Part shown: positions 51,322-60,197 of the stretch, piece by piece
How the letters are laid out: each line of letters opens with the position of its first letter
How positions within the stretch are numbered: the first letter of the stretch is position 1
Assembly: GCF_018224955.1 (NCBI RefSeq)
Contig: NZ_JAGTUU010000002.1
Location: 535,100-599,099 of the forward strand
Direction: 5' to 3'
Length of the DNA stretch: 64,000 bases
DNA from: Thetidibacter halocola
GTDB lineage: Bacteria > Pseudomonadota > Alphaproteobacteria > Rhodobacterales > Rhodobacteraceae
Position numbers and translations under genes: made by a program
The notes under the pieces: model-generated
Database searches by the model: none
Told to the model about the DNA's origin: nothing
What the model saw: the letters and a program-made list of their open reading frames with translations, nothing else

Positions 51322-51720
51322 TCAGGCGATGTGACGCGCCCGACCCTGCCGTTCGCGCCTGCGGTGCATCGCGAACAACAAAGGGGCGAGGACGCGGTCA
51401 TAGACCACCCGCGAGAGGGGCGCCACCACCGGCAGACGGACCAGCGCCGCCAGCCAGCGCAGGCGCGGTATCTGTTCCCACAACAGGGCAAAGGCCGCGA
51501 CGCCGCTGAACCGTTCCCCGCCTCGCATGACGTGGAACCGCCGCGCCGCGTCCGCCGGGGTCAGTCCGAAACGCTGCATGTCGCCGTCGCTGAGGCCGGC
51601 GAAATCCACCGGCAGTTCCTCTTGTGCCACCGTGCGCTTGTAGCCTGCGACCTCGCGGGCACAGATCGGGCAAGTATCGTTGTAGATCACCGTCAGGCGG
51701 TCGTCGGAATGCTGTGTCAT
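51322..51720 (-). CDS. DCC-family (DUF393) thiol-disulfide oxidoreductase
   Basis: 132 aa. The N-terminus LTVIYNDTCPICAREVAGY carries the CxxC (CPIC) motif of the DCC/DUF393 family, with a thioredoxin-like beta strand before it. The rest follows the family (FAGLSDGDMQRFGLTPADAA, GAFALLW-type strand FSGVAAFALLWEQIP). The redox partner is unknown. The ATG at 51720 is chosen; one 12 bases upstream is possible. Divergent from the M48 gene. Confidence 0.83.
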   Translation of the reverse strand: MTQHSDDRLTVIYNDTCPICAREVAGYKRTVAQEELPVDFAGLSDGDMQRFGLTPADAARRFHVMRGGERFSGVAAFALLWEQIPRLRWLAALVRLPVVAPLSRVVYDRVLAPLLFAMHRRRERQGRARHIA

Positions 51721-51826
51721 GCGCAGGCACATAGCGGGCGGCGGCACACCGCCAAGTGATCCGTCGCCTCTGGCCGCGCGGCGGATCGGCGCATATGGTA
51801 TCGTCAACTGCAACCGGACCCTGACG

Positions 51827-52555
51827 ATGACCCGTTTCCTGCCATTGATCCTGCTGTTCTTCGCCGCCGCCTGCGAGCCGGTCGTGATCCCGACGGGCCC
51901 CGCGCCCTCGTCGCGCCCGACGGTGGCGGCCCCCTCGGACACCGGGGCGATCAACCTGCGTGCCCAGACCGCCGCACGGCAGTTCGTGCAGGTGGTCGAG
52001 ACGGTCGAGCCGGTGGCCGAATCGGAATGCCGTCGCGCCGCGCCGCGCGCCAATTGCGATTTCCTGATTGTCGTCGACGACCGGCCCGGCCAGGCGCCCA
52101 ATGCCTTCCAGACGGTGGACGAGTCGGGCCGTCCGGTGCTGGCCTTCAATCTGGCGCTGATCGCCTCGGTGCGGAACGCCGACGAACTGGCCTTTGTCAT
52201 GGGGCACGAGGCCTCGCACCACATCCTCGCCCATCTCGACCGGATGCGCGACAACGCGACGGTGGGCGCGGTGATCTTTTCCGGCATCGCGGCGATTTCG
52301 GGCGCCAGCGCAGAGAACGTGCGCTCGGCCGAGGAACTGGGGGCAGCGCTGGGTGCGCGCAGCTATTCCAAGGATTTCGAGCTGGAGGCTGACCGGCTGG
52401 GCACGGTGATCGCCGCGCGTGCGGGATTCGATCCGCTGCGCGGGGCCGCTTTCTTTGCCCGCATTCCTGACCCGGGCAACAAGTTCCTCGGGACCCATCC
52501 GCCCAATGCAGCGCGGATGGAGACGGTGCGCCGCACCGTCGCGGCGATGCGCTGA
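51827..52555 (+). CDS. M48-family metallopeptidase lipoprotein
   Basis: 242 aa. The signal peptide ends in a lipobox (LFFAAAC), so the protein is probably lipid-anchored in the envelope. The zinc site is H127-E128-x2-H131 in FVMGHEASHHILAHL, with the third ligand expected in FELEADRLGTVIAARAG (Glu). M48 proteins of this size act in envelope quality control. The ATG at 51827 follows CCCTGACG, a weak ribosome binding site, but gives the proper signal peptide. Confidence 0.87.
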   Translation: MTRFLPLILLFFAAACEPVVIPTGPAPSSRPTVAAPSDTGAINLRAQTAARQFVQVVETVEPVAESECRRAAPRANCDFLIVVDDRPGQAPNAFQTVDESGRPVLAFNLALIASVRNADELAFVMGHEASHHILAHLDRMRDNATVGAVIFSGIAAISGASAENVRSAEELGAALGARSYSKDFELEADRLGTVIAARAGFDPLRGAAFFARIPDPGNKFLGTHPPNAARMETVRRTVAAMR

Positions 52556-52556
52556 T

Positions 52557-52570
52557 CTGACCTGAATCAA
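52557..52570 (+). promoter_or_regulatory. FNR/FnrL-like half-conserved site upstream of the DUF6455 genes
   Basis: CTGAC-CTGA-ATCAA against the FnrL consensus TTGAT-N4-ATCAA: the right half is perfect, the left half 3 of 5. A weak -10 (TACCCT, 52592-52597) would put the site near -41.5, the class II activator position. Further inverted repeats CTGTCAG/CTGACAG lie at 52600-52619. Suggestive only. Confidence 0.4.
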
Positions 52571-52636
52571 GGAAACGCGGCGACAGGCTGCTACCCTGAC
52601 TGTCAGGATGATCTGACAGAGAAGGGGAAGGTCGAT

Positions 52637-52897
52637 ATGACACCTCACAAGACGATCCGACGCCATGCTGGACTGGTCGACGAGATGGCCAGTGCGCAAG
52701 GCATCGACCTCGAGGAGCAGATCCTGCGGGGGCATTTCTCGATCTCCGACCTCGAGGATGCAGTGCTGCGCTGCACCGGTTGCGCGGCGCCCGAGGCCTG
52801 CGAACACTGGCTGGCGGCGCAGGAGGGCGTTGCAGCGGCGACCCCGGACTATTGCCGAAACGCGGCGCTGTTCGCCGAACTCGCGCGGCAGGGCTGA
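52637..52897 (+). CDS. DUF6455-family protein, paralogue 1
   Basis: 86 aa. Cysteines are spaced RCTGCAAPEACEHWLA and later YCRN, giving four Cys (two as CxxC) around a conserved Trp-Leu, the pattern of the DUF6455 family seen in Rhodobacterales. A metal or cofactor site is possible. First of three tandem paralogues. GGGGAAGGTCGAT precedes the ATG. Confidence 0.78.
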   Translation: MTPHKTIRRHAGLVDEMASAQGIDLEEQILRGHFSISDLEDAVLRCTGCAAPEACEHWLAAQEGVAAATPDYCRNAALFAELARQG

Positions 52898-52900
52898 ACG

Positions 52901-53200
52901 ATGTTGCCCGATCGCGCCGACCGCGCGCCAAACACGCCGCTTGGTCCCGAACAGAGGCATTACTGGCTTGTCATGCGCATGGCGCAATCCGCTGGGGTCG
53001 ATCTGGTGGCCGCCATGCGCGAAGGGCAACTGACCCAGGCCGAATGGGCCGGCATGGTGACCCGCTGCCGTGGTTGCGATTGCGTCGAGGCTTGTCACCG
53101 TTGGCTGGCCGACCCGTCGGATGCGCCGCGCGCGGTGCCCGAGGGCTGTCTCAACCGCGACCGGCTTGGCGCGCTCAAGACAGAAGGAGAGACAAGATGA
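52901..53200 (+). CDS. DUF6455-family protein, paralogue 2
   Basis: 99 aa. The signature is RCRGCDCVEACHRWLA and GCLN, with one extra Cys in the motif (CDC). The N-terminal helix MRMAQSAGVDLVAAMREGQLTQAEWAGMV matches the corresponding helices of the other two (marker only). It starts 3 bases after paralogue 1 and overlaps paralogue 3 by 4 bases. Function unknown. Confidence 0.78.
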   Translation: MLPDRADRAPNTPLGPEQRHYWLVMRMAQSAGVDLVAAMREGQLTQAEWAGMVTRCRGCDCVEACHRWLADPSDAPRAVPEGCLNRDRLGALKTEGETR

Positions 53201-53466
53201 CCCGGATCCTGCCGCTGGGCGATCCGGCCCGGCATTTCTTCATGACGCGCAGCGTCGCCAGGGTGATGGGCCTGAGCCTGTCGGAAGAGATGAAAAGCGG
53301 TCGGCTGAAGCCTGAAACCTATACCGCGATGGTCAATGCCTGCCAGACATGCGCCTTGGTTGAGGCCTGCGAGTCCTGGCTGGGCCGCCAGGCAGCGTTG
53401 AGTGCGAGCCCGACACCGGGTTGCCGAAACAGTGCGATCCTCACCGAACTCGCCCGCAGGCAATAG
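53197..53466 (+). CDS. DUF6455-family protein, paralogue 3
   Basis: 89 aa. The signature is ACQTCALVEACESWLG and GCRN. The start ATG at 53197 overlaps the TGA of paralogue 2 (ATGA), and GAAGGAGAGACAAG lies just upstream. The three copies have diverged well beyond the Cys/Trp core, so the duplication is not recent. Confidence 0.78.
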   Translation: MTRILPLGDPARHFFMTRSVARVMGLSLSEEMKSGRLKPETYTAMVNACQTCALVEACESWLGRQAALSASPTPGCRNSAILTELARRQ

Positions 53467-53468
53467 GC

Positions 53469-53483
53469 GTTTCGCGGCGAAAC
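53469..53483. repeat. Palindrome GTTTCGCGGCGAAAC, copy 2
   Basis: Identical to the 15-mer at 51302-51316; it begins 3 bases after the stop of the last DUF6455 gene. Confidence 0.7.
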
Positions 53484-53506
53484 CGGCGGTCTTTGCGCCT
53501 GACACG

Positions 53507-53536
53507 AAAAGACCGGCCTTTGGGGGCCAGTCTTTT
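53507..53536. terminator. Bidirectional terminator
   Basis: AAAAGACCGGCC (53507-53518) pairs with GGCCAGTCTTTT (53525-53536) with one mismatch; A and T flanks serve both the DUF6455 genes and the convergent NDUFA9-like gene. Confidence 0.9.
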
Positions 53537-53554
53537 GCGGTCTGGTTGGCGGCG

Positions 53555-54535
53555 TCAGGCGCGCAGGTTGCGAGCCGATTCCTTGATCGCCTCGTATTGG
53601 CCGGAGGGCCGGAAGCGCCACAGATAGTCGGGTAGCACCGCCTCCATCGCCGTGGGCTCGATCCCCAGTTCGGCAAAGCCGCTGGCGTCCTCGGCCACCA
53701 CGTTGTCCGACCGCAGCGAGCGGACCTGGTCGACGGTGATCTGCGCCGGGATCAGCCCGCCCGAGGCCATGGCGACGAAATCGGATACCGACCCGATGAG
53801 GCGCGCGACGGGGAACGGGATATTCAGGATCAGGCGGCGGCGGCGGATCACCCGCAGCATCAGCGCCATCAGGTCGCGGAACGTCTCGGCATCCGGGCCG
53901 CCCAGTTCGTAGATGCCGGGCTTCGCGGTGCCCAGCACGCCCTTGACCGCGGCCTGCGCCACGTCGTCGACATAGACCGGCTGAAAGCGCGTCTCGCCGC
54001 CCACGACAGGGAGCACCGGCCCCAGCCGCGTCATGCCGGCGAAGCGATTGAAGAACTGGTCCTCGGGGCCGAAGATCACCGAGGGCCGCAGGATCATGGC
54101 GCCCGGCATGTGGGACAGCACGCCTTCCTCTCCAAGACCCTTGGAGCGGGCATAGAGGCTGTCGCCGTCCTTGTCGGCGCCGATGGCCGAGATGTGGACC
54201 ATGCGCGCCACACCCTGCTGCGCCGCGATGCGGGCAATGCGTTCGGCGCCCTCGTGCTGCACCGCGTCGAAGTTGTTCTTGCCGCGCGAGTCGAAGGTTC
54301 CGACGCAGTTGACCACCGCGTCCGCCCCCTGCATCGCCGCCGTGACGCTGGCATCGTCTCGGATGTTGCATAGCACCGGTTCCACCTGGCCCACGACGCC
54401 GTAGGGCCGGACAAAGATCGCCTCGTTCGGGCGGCGCACCGCCACCCTGACTCGCCAGCCCTCCTTGGCCATACGCCGCGCGATATAGCGTCCGACAAAT
54501 CCCGAACCCCCATATATGGTTACGAGTTTCGACAT
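53555..54535 (-). CDS. NDUFA9-like NAD(P)-binding protein (complex I associated)
   Basis: 326 aa atypical short-chain dehydrogenase of the complex I NDUFA9 family. The nucleotide-binding motif is [12 protein letters not shown] near residue 8; [22 protein letters not shown] keeps a YxxxK-like pair, and [16 protein letters not shown] is characteristic. In mitochondria the homologue is a supernumerary complex I subunit; in alphaproteobacteria the role is less clear. It stands alone just before tRNA-Leu on the opposite strand. Confidence 0.87.
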   Translation of the reverse strand: MSKLVTIYGGSGFVGRYIARRMAKEGWRVRVAVRRPNEAIFVRPYGVVGQVEPVLCNIRDDASVTAAMQGADAVVNCVGTFDSRGKNNFDAVQHEGAERIARIAAQQGVARMVHISAIGADKDGDSLYARSKGLGEEGVLSHMPGAMILRPSVIFGPEDQFFNRFAGMTRLGPVLPVVGGETRFQPVYVDDVAQAAVKGVLGTAKPGIYELGGPDAETFRDLMALMLRVIRRRRLILNIPFPVARLIGSVSDFVAMASGGLIPAQITVDQVRSLRSDNVVAEDASGFAELGIEPTAMEAVLPDYLWRFRPSGQYEAIKESARNLRA

Positions 54536-54636
54536 GCGCAGGCTCCTTCGACGTTCGGTCCGGGGCAGGGATAGCCTTGGCGGGGCGCTGTATCAAGGTG
54601 TTCGATTGCCGCGGAAAAAATCCTGCGAAAAGCCCG

Positions 54637-54666
54637 TTGACAGTGCTTTGCGCAGCCCTTAAACGG
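54637..54666 (+). promoter_or_regulatory. Promoter of tRNA-Leu
   Basis: TTGACA (54637-54642), spacer 17, TAAACG (54660-54665), with the mature 5' end 17 bases further. Confidence 0.75.
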
Positions 54667-54681
54667 CGCTTCACCACCTGT

Positions 54682-54768
54682 GCCCAGGTGGCGGAATTGG
54701 TAGACGCGCTGGTTTCAGGTACCAGTGGCTTAACGGCCGTGGAGGTTCGAGTCCTCTCCTGGGCACCA
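54682..54768 (+). tRNA. tRNA-Leu (CAG)
   Basis: 87 nt class II tRNA: acceptor GCCCAGG / CCTGGGC, anticodon stem CTGGT/ACCAG around anticodon CAG (54716-54718), a long variable arm (TGGCTTAACGGCCG region), T arm GGTTCGAGTCC and encoded CCA after discriminator A. A truncated integrase gene begins 85 bases downstream, so the 3' end is a plausible attachment site. Confidence 0.96.
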
Positions 54769-54852
54769 TTCACTCCTTGTTATCCCCTATATTGTCAACG
54801 AAAACAGGCCGATAGCTGCCTCTCTGGGTCCAATCCACAGGAGGTCCACACT

Positions 54853-54925
54853 ATGGGCGTTGTGATGAAGTTGAGAGGTCTCTCCGAACTCGGGCAAGGG
54901 CGCTGGGAATACCGGCGGCGCGTCC
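54853..54925 (+). pseudogene. Truncated tyrosine-integrase N-terminus beside tRNA-Leu
   Basis: The reading MGVVMKLRGLSELGQGRWEY then RRRVP matches the extreme N-terminus of phage-type tyrosine integrases (a GRWxYRRRVP-like start of the arm-binding domain). CACAGGAGGTCCACACT precedes the ATG. After about 25 codons the similarity stops and the sequence shifts into unrelated, frame-broken text up to 55062, so only a stub remains. The 294 bases between the tRNA and 55063 hold nothing else that I recognise. Confidence 0.6.
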
Positions 54926-55062
54926 CGCTTGCTCACCGGACCGCCGAAGCGCAAACAGGAACAGGAGCACGGCGAAGACGACGGCACCTTAGCGCAGCCC
55001 CGCACGCATCCACGGGCTGGCGGTGACCCCAGCTATCAAGTTGGCGATCATCGTCGCCCCCG

Positions 55063-55458
55063 TTACCAATCATCAAAGCGGGCGAAGATCGTGACCGCGA
55101 TCCCACCGAGCGCCACGGCGATGAATAGCCAGCTAAGCGTATCGAGATACGGCACCAGCGGCAGGATGGCGGTCTGGGTCTCGGTCAGGACGATCTGCGC
55201 CACCTCGACGCCTGCCGCGCTCAGCGTCGCCACGCCTGCCGCGCCACCGCCCTTCATGGTGCGGCTGTCGGCCAAAACCTCGCGCGCTGGTGGCGTTTCT
55301 TCGGCGAAGGCAGTCTCCCGGACCGGGAACCGCTCGCCCCACTGACGCGCGGGGCCGAGGTCGACATGTATGAACCCTGAGCGTGGGTAGAAGCCGAAGC
55401 CGAGGCATCCGACCACGCGGGCTGCCGTTTCGAACACCACCGGATCGTGGTTCGACAT
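55063..55458 (-). CDS. Truncated M15-peptidase/endolysin C-terminus with membrane tail
   Basis: 131 aa. Residues about 5-50 (GFGFYPRSGFIHVDLGPARQ, followed by WGERFP) match the C-terminal part of phage and gene-transfer-agent type M15 peptidases; the upstream half with the first zinc His and Asp is missing. Residues 100-125 form one membrane helix (LSWLFIAVALGGIAVTIFA), as in signal-arrest or holin-associated lysins. Probably a prophage remnant. The 242 bases between its start and the NRPS stop contain only the repeats at 55556-55611. Confidence 0.55.
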   Translation of the reverse strand: MSNHDPVVFETAARVVGCLGFGFYPRSGFIHVDLGPARQWGERFPVRETAFAEETPPAREVLADSRTMKGGGAAGVATLSAAGVEVAQIVLTETQTAILPLVPYLDTLSWLFIAVALGGIAVTIFARFDDW

Positions 55459-55555
55459 AGCGATACCGAAGGCGCTGCTTCCGAATGATGTTCAATAGTC
55501 CCATGTGGATCACTCCGTTGTCCCCGTCACCTGTCGCGAAGGGGAGAGTCGCATG

Positions 55556-55611
55556 GGTCAATTCTCATTGGAAATCAGGCCGCTGCCCGGGTCAGTTCTG
55601 AGTGAAAATCA
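55556..55611 (+). repeat. Imperfect 22-base direct repeats resembling insertion-sequence ends
   Basis: GGTCAATTCTCATTGGAAATCA (split here as GGTCAATTCTC and ATTGGAAATCA; 55556-55577) and GGTCAGTTCTG-AGTGAAAATCA (55590-55611) agree at 18 of 22 positions. Repeated short motifs of this kind lie at IS21-type element ends (memory-based). No transposase is next to them. Confidence 0.5.
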
Positions 55612-55700
55612 ACACCGAAGCATGCTGGCGACGCGGAAACGCGCGGAGATAGCGCCGCGCGGAGGCCTTCCTGCGGCCAGGAAACGGCGCCGCTGCGCTG

Positions 55701-58700
55701 TCAGGTTTCGCTCGAACACGCCTGGCGGCGGGCGATTGCGTTGATAAGGATCATGGTCTTTTCCATCGCGTCGCGGAACCGAGGCCGTCCCAAGTTGATA
55801 ACGTCGAGGGCGACGCTCGGCAATCCGGCGCGCGCGAAGAACACGGCACACCAGGAGACGTGCGCCGGGCCTGCGTCGTCCTGCACCAGCACAGTTTCCA
55901 TCGCCTTGTATCCGGCAGCTGGATCGCCGGCGAGGGTATTGAGCACGCCCTCGGCGATCCCGCGCTCGACATCGAAACGTGGATCGGCGGCGAGGGAGTG
56001 GAGAATACGGGCGGCGCCCGCGTTGTCGCCCTGCCGGGCGCGCTCCTCGAGCAACAAGAGCGCGCCGCTCATCTGTGCACCGGACGCCGCGTAGCACCGT
56101 TCCAGCATCTCCCTCGCCAATCGGCTGCCCCTGATGAACAGGTTTTGCCAGACGTAGGCGGTCGCGCCGGGAAGAGGCGGGCCGTTGCGCAGCTTGGCGA
56201 CCCGGTGTCTGACGCCGGCGGCCCGGTAGAGCCGAATGGCGGCAACCACAGCCCAGTCGGGCGGTTCGGCGGTTGCCGAGATCAACCGTTGCAGCGCGTC
56301 GGCCGCTTCCGCGAGCCGCGCCTCGCGGGCGAGCGTCTTGATCGCGTTGAGGTCATTGAGGAACGCCGCGTCGAGACGGCTGCCGCGCGTTCGTTCGGGC
56401 TTCGCTTCGTCGCGCATGATGGCATCGAAGACCCGGGCCACGCCAGCGGCGAACGGGGGCATGACCATCAAGCTGTGGAACGTGTCGACCTCGTATTCAT
56501 GAACGCCGCCGACGGCGAGATGCACCCACTCCAGGCCAAGATCGCGTGGTGCGAACGGAAACTTCCGCAGCGGTCTTATAAGGTGGCAGTCGGCCGTGAT
56601 CGGGCCGACCGGCAGCATCAGAAACTGGTGCATCAGCATTTCGCCAGGTGAACCCGACTCCTTGCCGGTCGGGCCAAGGCCGCTGGCGGGGCTGGCGCCG
56701 TCGATCACGATGATCCGGCCGACGTTCAATCCGCGGTCGGCCGCGCGGATGGCCAACTGGCCGCAGATCGGCCCGCCGTAGGAAAATCCGACCAGGGTCA
56801 GCGGCGCCGGCGCCTGCCAGGCTTCGAGATCGTCGAGGAACGCCTCTATCAGCGCGGCGCCGCGCCCGGGGGCGGGCGGTACCTCGCCTGGCATTTCGAA
56901 CGCCAGTGCCAGAACGGTGTTGCGACTGTCCATCGCCGGCAGGATGTCGTTCGCCCAGACCCCCGCCCCGGTGTGGCCCGGCATCAGCACGATCGGGGAG
57001 AGCGACGGGTCTCCCTGCTTGAGCACCCGCAGGTGTTTCAGGTTGCCGACGACGAGGGCCGGGCTGTTCGAGATCATGTACCGCATCCGTTGCAGCGTCG
57101 GATCGGCCCAGAACGCCGCGAAGTCGATCTCGGTCTGGAAGACTCGCTCGACCTCCAACACCATCCGGACGAGCGACAGCGAGGTGCCGCCAAGGGCGAA
57201 GAACTCGGCGTCGTCGGGGATCTGCCTGCGATCGAGCGACTCGCACCAGATCGACGTCAGCAGGTCCGGAGCGGTCGAGACGCCCACGGGGTCGACTTCG
57301 TCGGTGGCGTGGGCCGCGCGCAGGGCGCCGGCGTCGGCCTTTCCGTTCGGCGTCAGCGGGATCGACTCGACCGCTACATAGCGCGTCGGCAGGATCGGCT
57401 TGGGCAGCAGGCGGGAGAGGAAGGCCCGCAGGTCGCGTTGGGTCGGGGCTGGATCGGCGACGGGCTCGAAGTAGGCGACGATCCCGGTGACAAGGGTTTG
57501 CCCGCGGCGGAACTCCGGCACCACCGCAGCGCGGCCGATCCCGGGGTGCTCCATCAGAGCTGTTTCGATCTCGCTGGGCTCGATCCGGTAGCCGTGGAAC
57601 TTGAACTGCGTGTCGCGGCGCCCGAGGAACTCGATCTGGCCGTCGCGGTTCCACCGCGCCCGGTCGCCGGTGCGGTAGAGCGACACGTCGCCGTCCCCTG
57701 CGATCCCGAGCGCGTGCGCAGGGAGGCGGATGAATTTCTCGGCTGCGAGGTCCGGCCGGTTCTCGTAGCCGCGCGACAGCCCGGGGCCGCCGACCAGCAA
57801 CTCGCCGGCGAATTCGTCGGGCAGGGGCTGCAGCGCCCCGGAGAGGACGAAGGCGACGTTGTTAGGCAGGGGCCGACCGATCGGCACGTTCCCGGTCACC
57901 TCGGCCGGCACCCGGTAGCTGGTGGTCAAGGCTCCGTTCTCGGTGGGGCCGTAGACGTTGGCCAGGCAAAGGTCCGGATTGGCCGCGAGCGCGCGCCTGC
58001 AATGCGCCGCCGAGGCGGCCTCGCCGCCTACGGAGAGATATTTCAGCGGCGCGAGGGCGCCGGGGTCGGCGTCGACAAGGGTGTTGAACAGGCTCGTGGT
58101 CATGAAAGCGGCGGTCGGCCGTAGCCGGCGCAACTCGGCCTCGAGCCCGCCTTCGGCGAGGAGGTGCTTTTCGCAGAGCACCAGCGCGGCGCCGCACAGC
58201 CAGGCGCCCCAGACCTCGACGAAGCTCCCGTCGAACCCGGCGGAGGCGAGCTGGATCATCCGGTCGCCGCGGCCGATGGCGGCATGCCAGGTACCGGTCA
58301 CCAGCCGCACGATGCCGACATGGCTTACCGGGACGCTCTTTGGATTGCCGGTAGTGCCAGAAGTGAAAATCAGGAAAGCGTCGCTGCCGGGGTCGGCGGC
58401 GAAGCGTGGCGGCGGCGTCGGTTCGAACCCCTCCAGCTCGGCGCGCCCGGGCAGGGTAAGGACGCGGGGCGGGCCAGAGACGTCGCAGTTTGCGTCCGGC
58501 GGCAGTATCAGCGCGTCGCTGCCGGATTCGCGCAGAACGTAGCCGACCCGCGCGGCGGGCAGTCCGCTGTCGACCGGCACCACCGTCAGCCCGGCCTTGA
58601 GCGCCGCGAGCCAGGTGCGGAAAACCGCCGTGCCCCGCGGCATGCAGACCGCCAGCCGATTGCCCGCCTCCAGACCTTGTGCAAGCATCCAGTGGGCGAA

Positions 58701-60197
58701 CCGGTTGGTGTCGGCGTCTAGGTCGCGGTAGGTCCACGTGGCATCCGGTGTTTCCAGGGCGGTGGCGTCAGGATGGCTGCGCGCGACCTCGGCGAAGCGG
58801 CCGGAGATGTCGAGCGGCGACGCCAGGGGGGCTGTATGTACCGAGCGCGCGGCTGCGGCCCGGATCTGCTCTGCGTCGGCCAGCACGATCTCGCGGAGCG
58901 GGATCCGCGGGTTTTCGATCACCTGCTCGAGGATCCGCCGGAAGCACGCGGCGAGTGCCCGCAGGATCTCAGGGTCGAAATACTGGCGTTGGCCGTGGAA
59001 GGAGAAGACCACCCCGTCGGTGTCGCGGTGGAGCCGAAGGAAAAGGTTGAGCGCATGAACGCGCGGTGGTTCCGGGCGCGGCTCGACTACGAGCTCCCCT
59101 GCATCGACGGGGAGATCCGGGGCATTGTAGTAGACGATCCCCGCGCGCGAGGCGCTGCCGCTCGCGAGGTTCCCACGCGCCTTGCGCATCGCGGCGTCGA
59201 CGGCGTCTAGAAGCGCGTCGAATCTCTGATGAGTGAAGGGCTCAAGGCTGACTTCTTGTTCGCGGACGAACAGACCCAAAGCCTGGCGGTCCGCCGGGGC
59301 TGGCCGGTCGGCCGCCGAGATCGAGACGCTTAGGCCCGGCTGATCGCAGTAGGCCGACAGCAGCAGCTGGTAGGCCGCGACGAAAAAGGTGAACTGCGTG
59401 CAGGAATGGACCCGCGCCGCGGCCCGGAGCGCGTCGAACCCGGCCAGATCGAGACGACCTTCAGCCGTGCAGATGGAATAGCCGCGGCCGGCGGGGAGAT
59501 CACACTTCGGCATCGGCCAGTCGATCTCTGGCGGCGACGGCAACGGGGCGCCGGGGTCCATTGGCCGGGCCGCGAGGTAGGACGCGAAGGAACCGGGGGC
59601 GGGCAGATCCGGGGTGCCGCCCCCGAGGGCTGCGCGATAGAGCGCCGCGAGGTCGTGGATCAGGATGCGCCACGACCAGTCGTCGCAGATCGCGTGGTGA
59701 AGCACGACGGCGAAAACGTGGGTCTCGGCATCGACGCGCAGCAGCCGCGCGCGCCACATCCGTTCGGCCTCCAGCGGCAGCGGGGCAAGGCTTTCGCCGG
59801 CGACGATCGCATCGACGGTGGCAGCCCGCTCGGCCGGCGAAGCGCCGGCGAAGGTTTCGCACGGCAATGCCACGTCGAGCGCGGGGGCGAAGGCCGGGGT
59901 CAGTGCCCCGCCCGACTTGCGCACCGAGAACCGCAGGGCATCGTGGCGTGTGACCAGCGCCTTGAAGGCGGTCTCAAACGCGGTCGGGTCGAGGGGGCCG
60001 CGCAGGGTCCAACTTCGGGCGACGTTGGCCACCGCCTCGCCGTCATGGAGAAGTTGCGCCGAAATGACGGTCTTCTGTTCCGGGGACAGGACCGGTGCGC
60101 CCGACACGGCGGGAGCCGGACCTGTCACGGATGCGGCGCGCAGGGTGTCGAGCAGGGCTTTGCCGTCGCTGGCGGAAAGGGAGCGGGCGCCGGTCAT
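55701..60197 (-). CDS. Single-module NRPS (C-A-PCP-TE) with helical C-terminal extension
   Basis: 1498 aa. Condensation domain about residues 30-450 with H167-H168 in VLHHAICDDWSW (the usual HHxxxDG has Asp in place of Gly). Adenylation domain about 480-960 with FIFTSGTTGNPKS near 611, NVYGPTENGAL, YRTGDRARW and the A10 lysine in TPNGKAD. Carrier domain with phosphopantetheine Ser1006 in LGGTSLSL. Thioesterase about 1060-1270 with Ser1139 in GFSYGG. The last 230 or so residues are Ala/Leu/Arg-rich helices resembling TPR repeats and belong to no NRPS domain known to me. By-eye alignment to GrsA gives specificity residues D,G,V,S,S,G,V,A,L,K; the conserved Asp favours an alpha-amino acid. The ATG at 60197 overlaps the stop of the ThDP gene (ATGA). 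Confidence 0.9.
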   Translation of the reverse strand: MTGARSLSASDGKALLDTLRAASVTGPAPAVSGAPVLSPEQKTVISAQLLHDGEAVANVARSWTLRGPLDPTAFETAFKALVTRHDALRFSVRKSGGALTPAFAPALDVALPCETFAGASPAERAATVDAIVAGESLAPLPLEAERMWRARLLRVDAETHVFAVVLHHAICDDWSWRILIHDLAALYRAALGGGTPDLPAPGSFASYLAARPMDPGAPLPSPPEIDWPMPKCDLPAGRGYSICTAEGRLDLAGFDALRAAARVHSCTQFTFFVAAYQLLLSAYCDQPGLSVSISAADRPAPADRQALGLFVREQEVSLEPFTHQRFDALLDAVDAAMRKARGNLASGSASRAGIVYYNAPDLPVDAGELVVEPRPEPPRVHALNLFLRLHRDTDGVVFSFHGQRQYFDPEILRALAACFRRILEQVIENPRIPLREIVLADAEQIRAAAARSVHTAPLASPLDISGRFAEVARSHPDATALETPDATWTYRDLDADTNRFAHWMLAQGLEAGNRLAVCMPRGTAVFRTWLAALKAGLTVVPVDSGLPAARVGYVLRESGSDALILPPDANCDVSGPPRVLTLPGRAELEGFEPTPPPRFAADPGSDAFLIFTSGTTGNPKSVPVSHVGIVRLVTGTWHAAIGRGDRMIQLASAGFDGSFVEVWGAWLCGAALVLCEKHLLAEGGLEAELRRLRPTAAFMTTSLFNTLVDADPGALAPLKYLSVGGEAASAAHCRRALAANPDLCLANVYGPTENGALTTSYRVPAEVTGNVPIGRPLPNNVAFVLSGALQPLPDEFAGELLVGGPGLSRGYENRPDLAAEKFIRLPAHALGIAGDGDVSLYRTGDRARWNRDGQIEFLGRRDTQFKFHGYRIEPSEIETALMEHPGIGRAAVVPEFRRGQTLVTGIVAYFEPVADPAPTQRDLRAFLSRLLPKPILPTRYVAVESIPLTPNGKADAGALRAAHATDEVDPVGVSTAPDLLTSIWCESLDRRQIPDDAEFFALGGTSLSLVRMVLEVERVFQTEIDFAAFWADPTLQRMRYMISNSPALVVGNLKHLRVLKQGDPSLSPIVLMPGHTGAGVWANDILPAMDSRNTVLALAFEMPGEVPPAPGRGAALIEAFLDDLEAWQAPAPLTLVGFSYGGPICGQLAIRAADRGLNVGRIIVIDGASPASGLGPTGKESGSPGEMLMHQFLMLPVGPITADCHLIRPLRKFPFAPRDLGLEWVHLAVGGVHEYEVDTFHSLMVMPPFAAGVARVFDAIMRDEAKPERTRGSRLDAAFLNDLNAIKTLAREARLAEAADALQRLISATAEPPDWAVVAAIRLYRAAGVRHRVAKLRNGPPLPGATAYVWQNLFIRGSRLAREMLERCYAASGAQMSGALLLLEERARQGDNAGAARILHSLAADPRFDVERGIAEGVLNTLAGDPAAGYKAMETVLVQDDAGPAHVSWCAVFFARAGLPSVALDVINLGRPRFRDAMEKTMILINAIARRQACSSET

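Noticed and set aside
54745..54768. Direct repeat of the tRNA-Leu 3' end as a second attachment site
   Set aside because: I looked downstream to base 64000 and saw no copy; it may lie outside the window.
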